A DNA stretch of 64,000 bases from Dillenia suffruticosa (taxonomy: Eukaryota > Streptophyta > Magnoliopsida > Dilleniales > Dilleniaceae). The position numbers were made by a program, and so were the translations under genes. Shown piece by piece: positions 34,241 through 46,460 of this stretch. The stretch lies in the NCBI GenBank assembly GCA_033439265.1, contig JAVTVX010000035.1, forward strand, positions 10,070,001-10,134,000, read 5' to 3'. The notes beneath the pieces are model-generated. The model saw only the letters and a program-made list of their open reading frames with translations, was not told the DNA's origin and ran no database searches. Numbering within the stretch: the first letter of the stretch is position 1; each line of letters opens with the position of its first letter.

Positions 34241-34788
34241 TGAGCATTTTGAGCGATTACGGGAATAGGAATACAAGAAGCCATTCTGCTTGAGCTCAAC
34301 CGACCACTGATGCTACTTTGGATTTTTAAAACTACTAAAGATGCAGTAACGATTTTGTATTCCATTTTCTCCTTCATCCATCAGTCAAGCAATGCATGCT
34401 CAGTTGCATGATTTATTGCTTGAACAAAGTAAAACTTACTCCACTATTGGCCTTCACCCTGCTTAAAGCTCATTTCTTCAGTTCAGACATAATATGGCAT
34501 GAGATCTCCTCTAAGTATCGGACTATACATTCTTCTGCTAGAAAGACACCAAAACATTTGCATTCTTGTCATTCACAACCAAGATCTAACATAAAGATGA
34601 AATTACCTCTGTACCAATATTTAAAGTGTTACCAAACCACCTTATAACTTTGAAGGCCTGTGCCCTTTTTCTATTCCCAATAAACAGCCAGGATACTGTA
34701 AAAAACCTAATCAGCAGATCTATACTGACCTTAAAAAAGTTCCACTCATATAATACACCCAAAAAAAAAAAAAAAAAAAGAATAATCA
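34241..34788. other. Unassigned stretch ending in an A run
   Basis: No supported feature apart from an 18-nt A run (34762-34779) next to the target site of copia element 2. Confidence 0.35.
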
Positions 34789-35262
34789 TGTTGGATTTAA
34801 TCGCACGTGTGGAAGCGTAAAAAAAATTGTTCAGAATTTTTCAGGATAAATATCTCGATATAGCGGTCTCCAAAATTGATCGTATAGCGATTTCCCTCGA
34901 ACGGATCGTACGGTTAGATGGTGATCACGCAGTGGAACCACCACCGCAAATCCACGATACCTCAAGCCTCATGTCTGGTGAATCGCTTGACGATGAGAGA
35001 TTTTCCTATGCGAAAATCTCTGACCCTCTTGGTGTTTTCTCTCTTTAGAGAATTGTGCAATCCTAGCCATTTTTTTCACTATTTTTCTTCTCATGGTTAC
35101 TGTTTACGCAGGACGAAAGAAGACCCTCATTCACATGGGCATCTTTTTTTGGGGTTAATTGGGGAGTTACAACTTAATTGAGTGGTTAATAGGGTGGTTA
35201 ATGATGGGAGTTACCCCATTACTAAATTATCCAAATGCCCCCTCAATGGGCATATTCCAACA
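34789..35262 (-). repeat. 3' LTR of copia element 2
   Basis: 474 bp, matching 41276-41748 over its full length. Confidence 0.93.
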
Positions 35263-36399
35263 TCTTCCGCTTGCATATGAGGGCATTTTACGTCCGTCAA
35301 TCACAAGATCACACCCATACGATCTATCACATCACCCTCCTGGACTTTCATACAGAATTGGGCGTCGTGTGACCGGCGAGTACACCTGCAAGCAAAGACT
35401 TCTCGATACACTTGTTAGGATGATCGAGGAGTTACCGTTAGTATAAAAATAACTCGCTATACCCCAGAGTCAATATATTTACATCCATCGAGCCATTTTC
35501 CTCATCGAAAGTGATCCCCAATCAATTTGCTCGACTATGTATTCATTATTATGTTTGAATTCCAACATATATTAACATAATAGGTCGACCTGTGAATACA
35601 CGACAATGATGTAATGTCTATTGGCCTTTCTTTTCCCAAACTCGAATCTATCAGTCTCAATTCAGCCGTTTTTCTAGACCTGCCCCTTAGACCTCAATTT
35701 ATCTTCCGGGTCATAGGTAAACAGACTAAAGTAGCAACACTGAATCAAAACTTCTAGAGACAGCCGAAAGTAATAAGGGTATAAGAGATCCTACCCAATG
35801 GATCTCAGATCTCACACAGTGGGAACGGGGATCAAGATCAAACTATCGTCTCAAATAATAGCTCCCACTGTCTCATGGTCGTCTCATCACACGTGGTATG
35901 AAACACGTGTCACAGTGTTATTCCCCCGTCTCTCAAAGGGCATATGTCAGATTTCTCTAACACTGTACAGGTACGGGACTCAATCCACACATAAGACTTT
36001 ACCCAGAGATCTCAGAGAGAGCATCTCAGAGACAATATCACAAATTGCAGGTGATATTTGAGATCTCAAATCTGACTACTTACAGGTAATATGGATGTTG
36101 GTATTTCCATGTCGGTCATATCGCATATGATTTCATCCTGAACACATATCAGGGCGACTATGTTTTAGTAGGACCACTCTCAAAGCTTCTTATGACTAGA
36201 AACCATTTCATCTTCGTTCACTCAGAGTCGGAGATGGTTACTTGTGTGAGAGAGTCGACCACGACTGCCTAACACATCTTTTATCACAAAATCACAATAT
36301 ATGACAATAAATAGTGCATGAATTAAATATGTGACCCAATAATGTATGCATGTTATATATTAAAATAAGCATATAAAACAGTATATAATGAGAAATGTT

Positions 36400-38030
36400 A
36401 AAATACACTAAACCTAATGATTTCTTATCTCACAAAGGAATCTTTTACAACGTGTTTTCTGAAGGGATCGGCCGTTATGTTATATGTCAAGGTGTACTTA
36501 GCTGTCACAATACCCTTCTCGGTAATATCTCACAATACCCTTCTCGATAATATCTCTCACAAAGTGATCTTCGGTATCAATATGTTTGACTTTACATAAC
36601 ACTTACGGTCTCATTTGTTGACAGTGTCGGTCTGATTATCACAATAATCATCACTGACCTCCTACTATCTGTCACGATCTTAAGTCATTCAGAAATGTCT
36701 GAAACCAACCATTCTCATGAACTGCAATTGAGCATACTACAAGCTCAGTCTCTATTGTAAATAGAGATATACAGGTTCTTTTTTTACTGCTCTAAGAAGA
36801 TAAAACCTAATGTTAGTTTGCGTTTATTCAGATCGCTACTCCCAGTCAGTATCTGAATCCCAACGAAAAAACGCAAATCATATTATCCGTAACACATGGA
36901 GAGGTCCGCAGTTCAAATAAGATATTTCAGAATCATTTTTCATTGCTCCATAGTGATCCATTCCAGGATTCTATTAATACCTGCTCACCAGATCGACCGT
37001 AAAATAAACTTCTGGTTATGTACGCCTCATCGCATAAATCAAACTGTATATCGCACGTGTATACCTCATCGCATACACTAGAATGTACATTGCACTGGAA
37101 TAAGAGATTCTACTCATTTCCCTTATTTCTTGATAAATTTTAGGATACGTGTCAAGAATCGGGTTTTTATCTTTAGCGATAGAGTATATATTAGATCATC
37201 ATCGCTCATCTCGAAATGCTCAAGAGTCTACCTGATGTAAAACTCTTGTTAAAGAGTTAACACCATTCTCAAGCGATCCTTATGGATCAAAAATCCGAGA
37301 ATTATCTAAAATCTCATAACCATGTTACAATGGTTATTGGATACTCTCTGTTGTTTCCGGCCAACAGAATGTCACCTACATATGAAAACGTGCTCATAAA
37401 GGAGCCATCGGGACGTATTAGATATATACAATGATCCTACTCGATCATTACAAAATCATAAGATATCACCTTCTTGTGAAATCTCAGGCGCCGGTGTCTG
37501 GATGATGGTTTAAGGTCGTATTTTGATTTCTAAAATTAACAGATCTTTTCCATCTGATCTACTAGAACGAAGCCAAAGGGATGCTCCATGTAGATCGCCT
37601 CATCTAGACTTCCACTACGAAAGCGGTCTTTACATCTTTGTGATGTGACTCTAGATCCATGTTTGTGACAATCGCTAAAAGATAAACGAATCGAGATAAA
37701 TTGAACTATGACTCCTCAATAGTCCACCCCTCAGTCTAAGTGTAACCCTTGGTTATTAGACGGGTTATTTACCTCTTCATCAATCCGTTGACTTTTATCT
37801 TGACTTTGAGAACCTACTTGTTTCCAATAGTCTTTCCGCCCTTAGGCAAATCAACTAGGTCCCAGACCCCGTTGATTCTCATCAACTTTTTCTTTTCATT
37901 TATGGCCTTCAATAAACGGTATTTTACATTTTTTGCAAAACTCTCGAAAGTCTCTTGAACCATTTTAGATTTCTCATCATCCTCTACAGTCACAATGAGG
38001 GTCTCACCCTCAATCGAGAAGCGATTCAAT
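36400..38030 (-). pseudogene. Reverse transcriptase region of copia element 2
   Basis: The minus strand contains LMRINGVWDLVDLPKGGKTI (RT start) near 37850 and a decayed catalytic box YVGDILLAGNN near 37350-37390. Much of the rest is unreadable. Confidence 0.75.
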
Positions 38031-38362
38031 ACGTATTCTCGATACTCTTATGAGGAGAGAAAAATCTTTACCTCTTGATGGATCGCTCCCACTGAGATCA
38101 AGTTCTGTAATGGATTCTTGTATCCCGCCACTGGGCTCCCTGAGCCACTAGGCTCATCCATCGCATAAAGGGTAAGGTCCAAATTGATTTCATTCTCAAG
38201 TAATATGGTATTACGAGACTCAATCTTGATTACAGTGCCGTCCGTGTTCGTCTAGAAACACGTATTTTCTCGCGAGGCTAACTTACCGTGTGAATACGAG
38301 AAATCGTAGCACAACCCCATAACCTCAAGTGGCTAAGGTCAGGCTGCCTCCCTGTCCAAAGC

Positions 38363-38760
38363 TCAAATGGGAAACTGACTAATAGTCAATAATCTCGTAA
38401 TACTCTTCTCGAAACAGAGCTCCATTTGTAGTTTAGACGAATACTTACTTTTTCGATCGGTTCTGAGAGTCTCTACTCTCAAATCTAACTGATTCTCAAT
38501 CTCGTTTATGAACCTCCTGAAGCAGTCTAATGCCTCAGACTTATACGAGATCAGATAAATGAACCGAAACGTATGTAAGCGTCTATAATTATCTACACAA
38601 CTCCATTTCCGACTCTCATGCTCATAAGACCACAAAAAAAAGAACAATGGTCTAACTACAATGAAGTCCCAGCTCTCATTGCATTGTCAAATGGTTTTCT
38701 CGTCATTTTGCCGGCTAGGCAAAACTCACATAGAGGTAACTCGAATCTGGTTAGCGAGTC
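38363..38760 (-). pseudogene. Integrase region of copia element 2
   Basis: The minus strand reads YKSEALDCFRRFINEIENQL followed by DLRVETLRTDRKSKYSS, the copia integrase core (usually LRTDRGGEYLS). Confidence 0.8.
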
Positions 38761-39424
38761 CAATAAACCTCTCGCTACTAACCGATTCATCATCTCTTAC
38801 CCCATGTGTCTAAGTCTACTATGTCATTCATTTACATCATCATCTACGCAATCAGATGTAAAGACAATGGTAGAACGACAAGAAACCATTAGAAGGAGCA
38901 GCACCCAGTGCATAAATCCATCATGGATTAAAACCAGAACAATTCAGAGAATTGTCGTATTATTAAAAAAAAAGAATAATTTCATGTATATCCTAGTCAA
39001 TCTTAGACAAGGCACTAAATTGAAGATCTGTCGAATACCAACAGTATTAAGAACGTCATGGCAAGTGTCGTTCCCTCTGACAATGACAAATGCTCTGTCC
39101 TTAACGTAAATCCTCCAAACTTAAGGATTCACTTGACGGAACTATATTTACGCACTCCTGTCTCAAGTTACGTGGTCGGTCGCTCCTGATTACAAAGGAG
39201 AGAAATCAGCGAGCATTATTGTGAACGAGACAAATCTCGAACCACATAAAGAAGAAGGATATTAATTTCTACTCATCACACTCACGAGCGAAATGACCAA
39301 ATCTATCTCAAACGTAGCAATTTACATTGGTGTAATCAAATTCCTTCTCTATGCGCTTTTGTACCTCGTTGTCGGTTTTCTCGGATGGTTTTTATTATCT
39401 GGATCTCGAGTCTCGTTTACATGC

Positions 39425-39840
39425 TTATGCTATTGGCTTAGCGCCAGGGAAGTCCTTACTCGACTCCTCTGAATTAGCATGACTCGAATGTGGCCTACTC
39501 GCCTCTAGGTGCTCCTCATCGAGCTCACAATTCGTATTCACGTCAACGAAAGTACGAATACTTTCGTCAAGTGTGAGATAGGATTTCACGGTTTCCCATG
39601 AATCAGGTAAAAACTGGATCACATCCGTTACCTAAATTCCATCTGAAATTTGCTCGTCTGTATTCTTAACTCGGTGATCATACTCGACATTTGTCTCATT
39701 GTATGATCAGCCATTTTCTTCTGCATCCTAACATTAGGAGCCGAAGAGAGCAGCACAATGCTCTTATGGGGCGAGTCGAACCGACATTTCCATAGGATAT
39801 GACTTGTACAATGAGATTGAGTCATTGTGCATGCCACTGA
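39425..39840 (-). pseudogene. gag region of copia element 2
   Basis: The minus strand includes MIQFLPDSWETVKSYLTLDE and a preceding segment with MRQMSSMITELR, matching the typical copia gag phrase ILNSLPDSWETVKVSLT. A zinc-knuckle region is expected near 39280-39400 but is decayed. Confidence 0.75.
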
Positions 39841-40309
39841 TAAGGATTGTCCTAACTTGTCAATTCTTTTCTACCATGATGATAGATCTCTTTATCTCGT
39901 ATATCCTGAGGCGCAGTGCCCACCCTAGGGCCAATCATCTCATGCCTCAGATTCCCGTTAGTTTTTGCCTCTTGAGAATAAACTGAATCTACTGATGTGA
40001 AATCTCGCAAATCACATCATTCAGTTTACTCTTCATGCAAAAATTTAATACGATAGTTTTCAAATCATTAAGAAAGACATTTGTGACTTGGAGATGCTTA
40101 TTATCACATTTTTGTACGCCCTACGAATCATCAAAACCAAAATGACTTGAGTATAGACCCCAAAGCGAGCGTATGAGTCAACGGACATCATACTCCACAA
40201 CCCGAAATCGCATCTTACTATTCGGACTTTGATTCGGCATACAAAAAACCCACAAAAGGTCATATTTATAGATATAGGACCCCTAAAAAATTGAAAAAAT
40301 TCAATTTTA

Positions 40310-40700
40310 AGCGACCTCACGCGCCACCCGGGCCCACACGCGCCGCCGCGCGCTGGCATTGCGCTCCACGCGTTGCCACGCGCCTCCACGCGCTGGCAGT
40401 AGCTTGGCGCACGTGCCAGAAGCGTGGCGCGCCTCACACGCGCCGCCACACGCCTGGCGTAGCTCGGCTCACGCGCGCCCAGTCGCGGCGCGCGGCTCAC
40501 GCGCCATCACGCGCTGAGCCGTGTTGAGCCTGGTCAGGGTTGACCTGACCGTCCGGTTAACGGGTCGGGGGGTCCGACCTGATCGGGTCGGTTGCGGGTC
40601 GGTCCGGTTAGGGTCCGACCCGAACCGCTGACTAATCGCTTCACGCGCCTGTGTGGCGCGTGAAGTACACGCGCCTGTTGGACGCGCCTTAGGGTGCGTG
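40310..40700 (-). repeat. GC-rich CACGCGCC-type leader of copia element 2
   Basis: Variants of CACGCGCC, GCGCGTGG and GGTCGGGTC recur many times between the primer site side and gag. The block is far more GC-rich than the element's LTRs or coding part. Confidence 0.8.
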
Positions 40701-41275
40701 CGTCTCACACGCCCGTGAGTCAGGGCCTTTCTTCTTCGCCCAACGTGTCCTGTAACGAGTTTTTCGACCCGATTGCCGGAAAACTCAATTCCGACTGTTT
40801 TTTCTCACATTTTTCAACTGGAAAAAATTAATGGACATCCTCCAAATATCCTACACTCAATTTTAGAAGGATTCATGCCCAAAATGGTGAAAACCAACTA
40901 CCTCTGTCGTGGCCCTCTGCGGCCATTCGGAAATCCCGGTTTCCGGTATCCAAAACTCACAATAAAAGACATGAAATTGTAGATCTAGATGCAAGGAATA
41001 CACTTATAACATTTTCATGCATTGATCCGCCCTCTAAAGCCATAGATCTAAGGCTTTCGTGTCCGTACGGTCGCAAATTTCGAGCAGACGTTTCATGACC
41101 TAAACATACTCGGAAAATTAAACAAAAAATAGTTTTGTAATCCCTGGGCCATGGGTATTCCTACGGTGTTCTCGGATTCACGAAATTCATCTGTGATCCG
41201 GATCCCAAAATTTTATACCTCAAAAATAATTCTGAAAATCATTTAAATTAAATCCAACGATCGCTCTGATACCAA

Positions 41276-41748
41276 TGTTGGATTTAATCGCACATGTGGA
41301 AGAGTAAAATAAATAGTTCGGAATTTTTCGGGATAAATATCTCGATATAGCGGTCTCCAAAATCGATCGTATAGCGATTTCCTTCGAACGGATCGCATGG
41401 TTGGATGGTGATCACGCAATCGAACCACCACCGTAAATCCACGACGCCTCAAGTTTCATGTCCGGTGACTCGCTTGACGATGAGAGATTTTCCTACGCGA
41501 AAATCTCCAACCCTCACGGTGTTTTCTCTCTCTAGAGAATTGTGCAATCCTAGCCATTTTTTTCACTATTTTTCTTCTCATGGTTACTGTTTACATAGGA
41601 AGAAAGAAGACCCTCATTCACATGGGTATCTTTTTTTGGGCTTAATTGGGGAGTTACAATTTAATTGAGTGGTTAATAGGATGATTAAGAATGAGAGTTA
41701 CCCCATTCCTAAATTACCCAAATACCCCTCAATGGGCATATCGCAACA
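41276..41748 (-). repeat. 5' LTR of copia element 2
   Basis: 473 bp; the inner edge is followed on the minus strand by the primer site TTGGTATCAGAGCG. Confidence 0.93.
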
Positions 41749-42271
41749 AATCCTCCGAACACAACCTCGATTTATGATCGACTTTCTGCCGCATTCAAAT
41801 TTCTGGATATTCCAATCACTATATGAAGTATCCACTTGTTGAAAAAATCTAAAATATTAATGTTTTTCAATATTTCATTTGATTATTTAAATTTTTCGGT
41901 CCTTAAAAGAATATTCATCTAAAGAAACTGCAATTAAAATGCACAATCAGAAATATCCAATTTATTCAAAACATAATAAATAAGAAGATTTACAATGCCA
42001 GGATACTCGTGAGGATTACGTTTGAACATCAGAACATATTTGCCTCTGATTAACAAAAAACTGAGGTGACAATATTCATGCCCAATCGAATTGATTCCCA
42101 GATAATAAACCTAACCGGAGTACTCGTAAAGTGGTCTCTCCTCTGACGCCGTTACTGATCTTCCTCATCATCACCAACGAAGGGAGTTACAACCAACAGA
42201 GGTGCTTGTGCATTTTAACTCGACATAATATATGTTCCTCATCATCACCGATCTTCCACCTCATCATTTGA

Positions 42272-42274
<3 letters not shown>

Positions 42275-42308
<34 letters not shown>
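42275..42308. repeat. (GA)n microsatellite
   Basis: Seventeen uninterrupted GA dinucleotides. Confidence 0.95.
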
Positions 42309-42312
<4 letters not shown>

Positions 42313-45016
42313 CAACCAACAGAGACCACCGGGTCAATGAAAATTCTTCAGAAATTTAAAAAATTTGGTGAACCTGATTGAAGAAAAATGTTGAGTACTT
42401 TTGCTTTTTATCCAACGTGAAAAAAGAGACGGATAAACGAAAAGAAGAAGGAGAAAAAAATTTTAACTTAAAAATTATCATTTTAAGAAACGATTTTAAA
42501 ATAGTTATTCTTAATGACAGATTTTAATTCATATTTGAAAAAAATATATAACAAAAAAACAAATAGACATGCATCATAGTATTGATGTAGTCCATTAAAT
42601 ATCTAAAGTCGAAAATCTTCTTCAAAAACCACCAGACAAGAATTTCCCTGAAAAAGAAAATCTCTCTGCTGTTGATTACATATTTAATGATGTCAATTGA
42701 GTGAAGAATTTAAAAATGCAGTGGATACCCCCCTTCTCTAATCAATGATAGCCCAGATAAAGATAAAGATGGATCGATCTGGACATGCTTGCAAACTCTC
42801 ACTTCGCAATAGGAATTCAACAAATGCATTTTTTAAGTATAGAAATGGAATGATATACGTGATTGGTAGTTGCTCAATGTTGCAAAATACATATTTTTGC
42901 TATTATAAATTATAAAACCTTGTGCTATATTGTATTTAGAAAATATGTTCAACACTGACATAGTATGAAGATGTATAAGGGTTTGTACAATGCATTATTC
43001 CATTACCTGGGTTTTTCACTATTTCCAACTTTTTTTTTTGATTTTTCTTCTGTTATATAAATAGAGAATTATTAACCTTCATTGCCTTCACAATTTAGTA
43101 AAACCAAGAAACATCTTCATTCGAAATTCCCCAAACGATACCTATGTATGATGAAACCATGTTGATTACCTCAAGTTTGTGGGCTTGAAAAAGTCAAATT
43201 CACAATAGTTTACATAGATTTAAGAGATTGATTATATGTTTGATCCGAAGAAGTTTTGATTTTTGGTTTTTTTTTTTAGAGAAGTTTTTGCCTATTAATT
43301 GGAAGAGAAATTAACAAAAGTATACGTGTACAACCTGCATGACATTTTACTCTAACGAAATTAAGGTGCACTTGAATTACCCTGTTTGTTTTTCTAATTG
43401 TTACGAATATGGCGTTTCAATTTTATTTCACTTATAATATTATTTAATTAATACAGAAATTGTGAGCAAAAAGTTAAAAATCTTATCATAAATAATATTA
43501 AAGTAATTTAGTTAAACTTAACATCCATAAAACAAAAAAGTCGTGTTTCATGAGTGACACTTATTTACCATTATCGGAAAACCTAGAAATAAAAACTTAC
43601 CAAATTAATTCATGATCTCGTAAATGATAAAGCGATAGCTATTATTGTATTTGATCATATTTACGAATGTGCTCGAGTCATTTTGTTTTAAAATCCTGAT
43701 TCATTTAAACTTTTGGATAATATCCTAGTTTATAATGATAACATATGATCTCATCTCATATTTAGTTTTTGATCGACAAAACTAGAGTATTAGAAACTTA
43801 TTCATACTCTATTTTGTACCCTTTGATCAAGAATTTAGATTATCAAAACTAACTAGAGACTCATAGTATTTTATCCCTATATGTCTCAGAAAACAAATTC
43901 CAATTTTGAGAATATGCATCTCCTGCATGTAATTGATTTATGATTACAAAATACCTTTCTACTTATAGTAGGTTGCATGGAAACAGAAATATAGAAAAAA
44001 ATGGATATGAATACGAAACGGTATGAAAAATGGCTCTATGTAAAAATAGAGGAAATGGAAACATAGGTGAATGAGTAGATATAAAAAATATAAAATTTTT
44101 ATATAAATATTAATTATTTTATGAAATAATATAATAGTCATATTTTATAATAAAAATCTAAAATAATAAAATATAAAATATAATTAAATAAATAAGTTAT
44201 TAAATATGGAAAAATGTATAAATGTAGGAATATAAAAATTTTTATAAAAATATTAATTAATTTAGTATGTTAAAATGTTTCCTAAACGGAAAACATTTTT
44301 GAAATGGAAAAAATTAAGAAGTTTTTGTGTATTATAACTTATATATGATTACTACAAACATTTTGAAACATACAGATCTCTAACTTCACGAATGCGAGAT
44401 AATGTATCATTTTATGTTTAAAAGTTATATGCACTATGAGGGGAACAATTTTTGTACCAATATAGGTATATCATCGTACTATTATTATTTTGATGTCATG
44501 TTTAACCTTTTTATCATATAACTACGCATGTCTTCACTTACGTGGGACTCATAGGGCTTTTGAATAAGTATGTCTTTATTGAATTCGGAAGAATTACGTG
44601 ACACTTTTTGAATTTAAGATAGTTACACGATTTAAGTTTTGGAATAGAGTACTTTGTTATCATATTTTAAATTCCTTAAGATTAAGATTCAACTATTCTA
44701 CACAATACTTAAAACTAAAACTTTTAAGTTTAAATTCAGATCAAATTAAAAATTTTATTATAATCATTCATAATCATATAAAATCATTTTACATGATTTT
44801 AAAACACACAATTAACACTATATCGAAAATAATATTGGAATTTTAAGTTTGTGGATTCAAAATGAATAAATTCAGAATAGTTATTTCACTATAGTTCAAT
44901 TCATACTTAAATTATATTAATATGTAATGTATGTTTACTTATGAATATTAATATTATCTTTAAATCAGAAATTGAGTTGACTATATATTTGATACTTACA
45001 TAAAGAAGGAAGTTTC

Positions 45017-45020
<4 letters not shown>

Positions 45021-45051
<31 letters not shown>

Positions 45052-45085
45052 GGTTTTGGGGGGCGGGGGGCGGGGGGGGGGGGGG
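45021..45085 (+). repeat. T30 run followed by a G-rich tract
   Basis: Thirty T residues (45021-45050) are followed by G runs interrupted by TTTT, C and C up to 45085. At least four G runs of three or more give quadruplex potential on the plus strand, about 330 bp upstream of the start codon at 45413. Confidence 0.9.
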
Positions 45086-45192
45086 AAGAACTTTCCATCT
45101 ATTTATTAGACCGGTTTAAAAAACCAAAATGATTTGGCTACTGCCATACCAGAACCAGATATTGCCCCAACCAAAGTCGGTCCAAGCAGTAC

Positions 45193-45343
45193 CACGTGTC
45201 ACCATCAGCTATCCCAAAGTTACTGTTCTCCAAAATTACGGATCTCTCCCTCGCCTTTACAAAGTCACCTACATGTGACATTATTGTTTCTCTTTGAGTC
45301 GGTCTGATCTTTCACGTGGACGTGATTAAAGATTTCTATAAAT
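45193..45343 (+). promoter_or_regulatory. Promoter of the PNRC-motif gene: two G-boxes and a TATA box
   Basis: CACGTG occurs at 45193-45198 (ACCACGTGTC, ABRE-like) and 45313-45318. TATAAAT lies at 45337-45343, 70 nt before the start codon. A CT-rich leader (about 45386-45403) follows. G-boxes are known bZIP/bHLH targets in plants and suggest light or abscisic-acid responsiveness; that is inference only. Confidence 0.6.
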
Positions 45344-45412
45344 CTCTGAGAACCGAAAACGCGACGCTTTCCCGTCTGAAGAAAACACTCTCTCTCTCTC
45401 TCTACCGTACAA

Positions 45413-45944
45413 ATGGGGGTAGCAATTCTTCGTTCTCAAGATGCTCTCCAAGATCGATTTTTCAACAAAAGCCGAACATCTCCGCCGCACAAATCAAGTC
45501 GAAACCCTAACCCTAGCCCTAGCCTTAAATCGAATTCTAGTTCTAGTCCTAACCCTAACTCTAGCCGTAATAGTTCGTCGAAGCGTGCGAATCGGAGGAA
45601 GAAAAGTAGGTGGTGAAGTTTCCGGCGAAGGATTTGGTGATGGAGAAGGTGGTGATCGTGAAGCGCGGAGAGACTCTCGCTTCGCTTTCGAAACCGGTGG
45701 TTATGGAGGAAACGAACGACGAACATCTTGTTCTCTCTTCGACAACGCCTCTCGGACCTGATCCGGAGATGTTGGAGAGGGAAATTATGGTTTCGGATTT
45801 AAATATTGTTGACGGTGTTTACGCCGGATCAGCTTTCTTCGCATCTCCTCCGCCGAGTTCGGTTCCTCTTCCGGCGTTTGTTCGGCGAAGAAGAACGCCG
45901 CCACCAGCGATTCGTGTCGGTTACTTCGACTTGGAATGATTTGA
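45413..45944 (+). CDS. PNRC-motif small plant protein (host gene, frame changes)
   Basis: The start at 45413 gives MGVAILRSQDALQDRFF, then a low-complexity Asn/Ser/Pro/Arg part (NPNPSPSLKSN), the opening of a plant family of small unnamed proteins that I recall. The middle, in another frame (45610 onward), has KDLVMEKVVIVKRGETLASL, TTPLGPDPEMLEREIMVSDL, then YAGSAFFASPPPSSVPLPAF, the SP..S.LP.P motif of PNRC-type proteins. The usual C terminus (NAATSDSCRLLRL) is read in the third frame from 45894 to the stop at 45942-45944. Two one-base losses, or assembly errors, would explain the three frames; the copy may be a recent pseudogene. PNRC motifs bind mRNA-decapping or receptor partners in animals; the plant role is not established here. 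Confidence 0.7.
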
Positions 45945-46460
45945 CGTTTGATTTGAAGTGGTTTTGTGATAAATTCTTGATGATCGGTTCAGATTTGATT
46001 GCGAATCGGGTCCGTGATTCTGCTGAATCTCAACCTTACCTCTACTTTTTCATCAGGAAGGGTTGAGAAAGAATTGGAGTAGCAGATGATGAAAGCCTTA
46101 TGATTGCAGTGACGAAGATTCAGATTTGGTTACAACGGTTAGGTATTTCTATATTTTCGATTCAAAGTTGAAAGTTAGGGTTAACTGTATTGCTGCTTTA
46201 GTCTCTTCTCTCTCTTTCTCTCTCTCTGTGTGTCGTTCATATGTTGTATTTCTTGTGGTGAGTCTACAGAAAGGGAAGTGTATGGACGATTGCTGTATGA
46301 GTTTGAGTTGAGGGTTTTGACATGGCTTTTATATCATGTCGGGTTGTCTGTTATTAGTTTGATTTTAGGCAAGTTTTTAGTTGTAGCGCCTTGTGTGGTT
46401 TTCATGATCTCGCTGTTATGTTAGTCTATGTTTTTCTTGATGGAATAAAATTTTAGTTTT
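45945..46460 (+). other. Probable 3' UTR of the PNRC-motif gene
   Basis: No conserved coding sequence follows the C-terminal RLLRL block. AATAAA at about 46445 could end the transcript. A 3' UTR intron cannot be excluded. Confidence 0.4.

Larger units (their letters stand above)
34789..41748 (-). mobile_element. Ty1/copia element 2, broken
   Basis: LTRs of about 474 bp (34789-35262 and 41276-41748) begin TGTTGGAAT and end ATCCAACA on the minus strand. The tRNA-iMet-type primer site TTGGTATCAGAGCG borders the right LTR (41262-41275) and a purine tract (AAGCGGAAGA) borders the left. Flanks AATCA and AATCC suggest a 5-bp target duplication with one change. Gag, integrase and RT remnants run in copia order on the minus strand. 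Both LTRs are present, but the coding region is heavily decayed (many lesions). LTRs differ by about 8-10% in a 200-nt sample read by eye, so it is older than the chromovirus at 11291. Confidence 0.92.
41749..45150. other. AT-rich intergenic stretch
   Basis: No gene is supported. It contains a (GA)n microsatellite (42275-42308), long AT-rich segments (about 44080-44280) and a T30 run followed by a G-rich run (45021-45085). No paired terminal repeats were found. Confidence 0.4.

Noticed and set aside
40060-40708. Open frames in the copia element 2 leader (arginine/alanine-rich)
   Set aside because: Compositional artefact of the CACGCGCC repeats; open on both strands.
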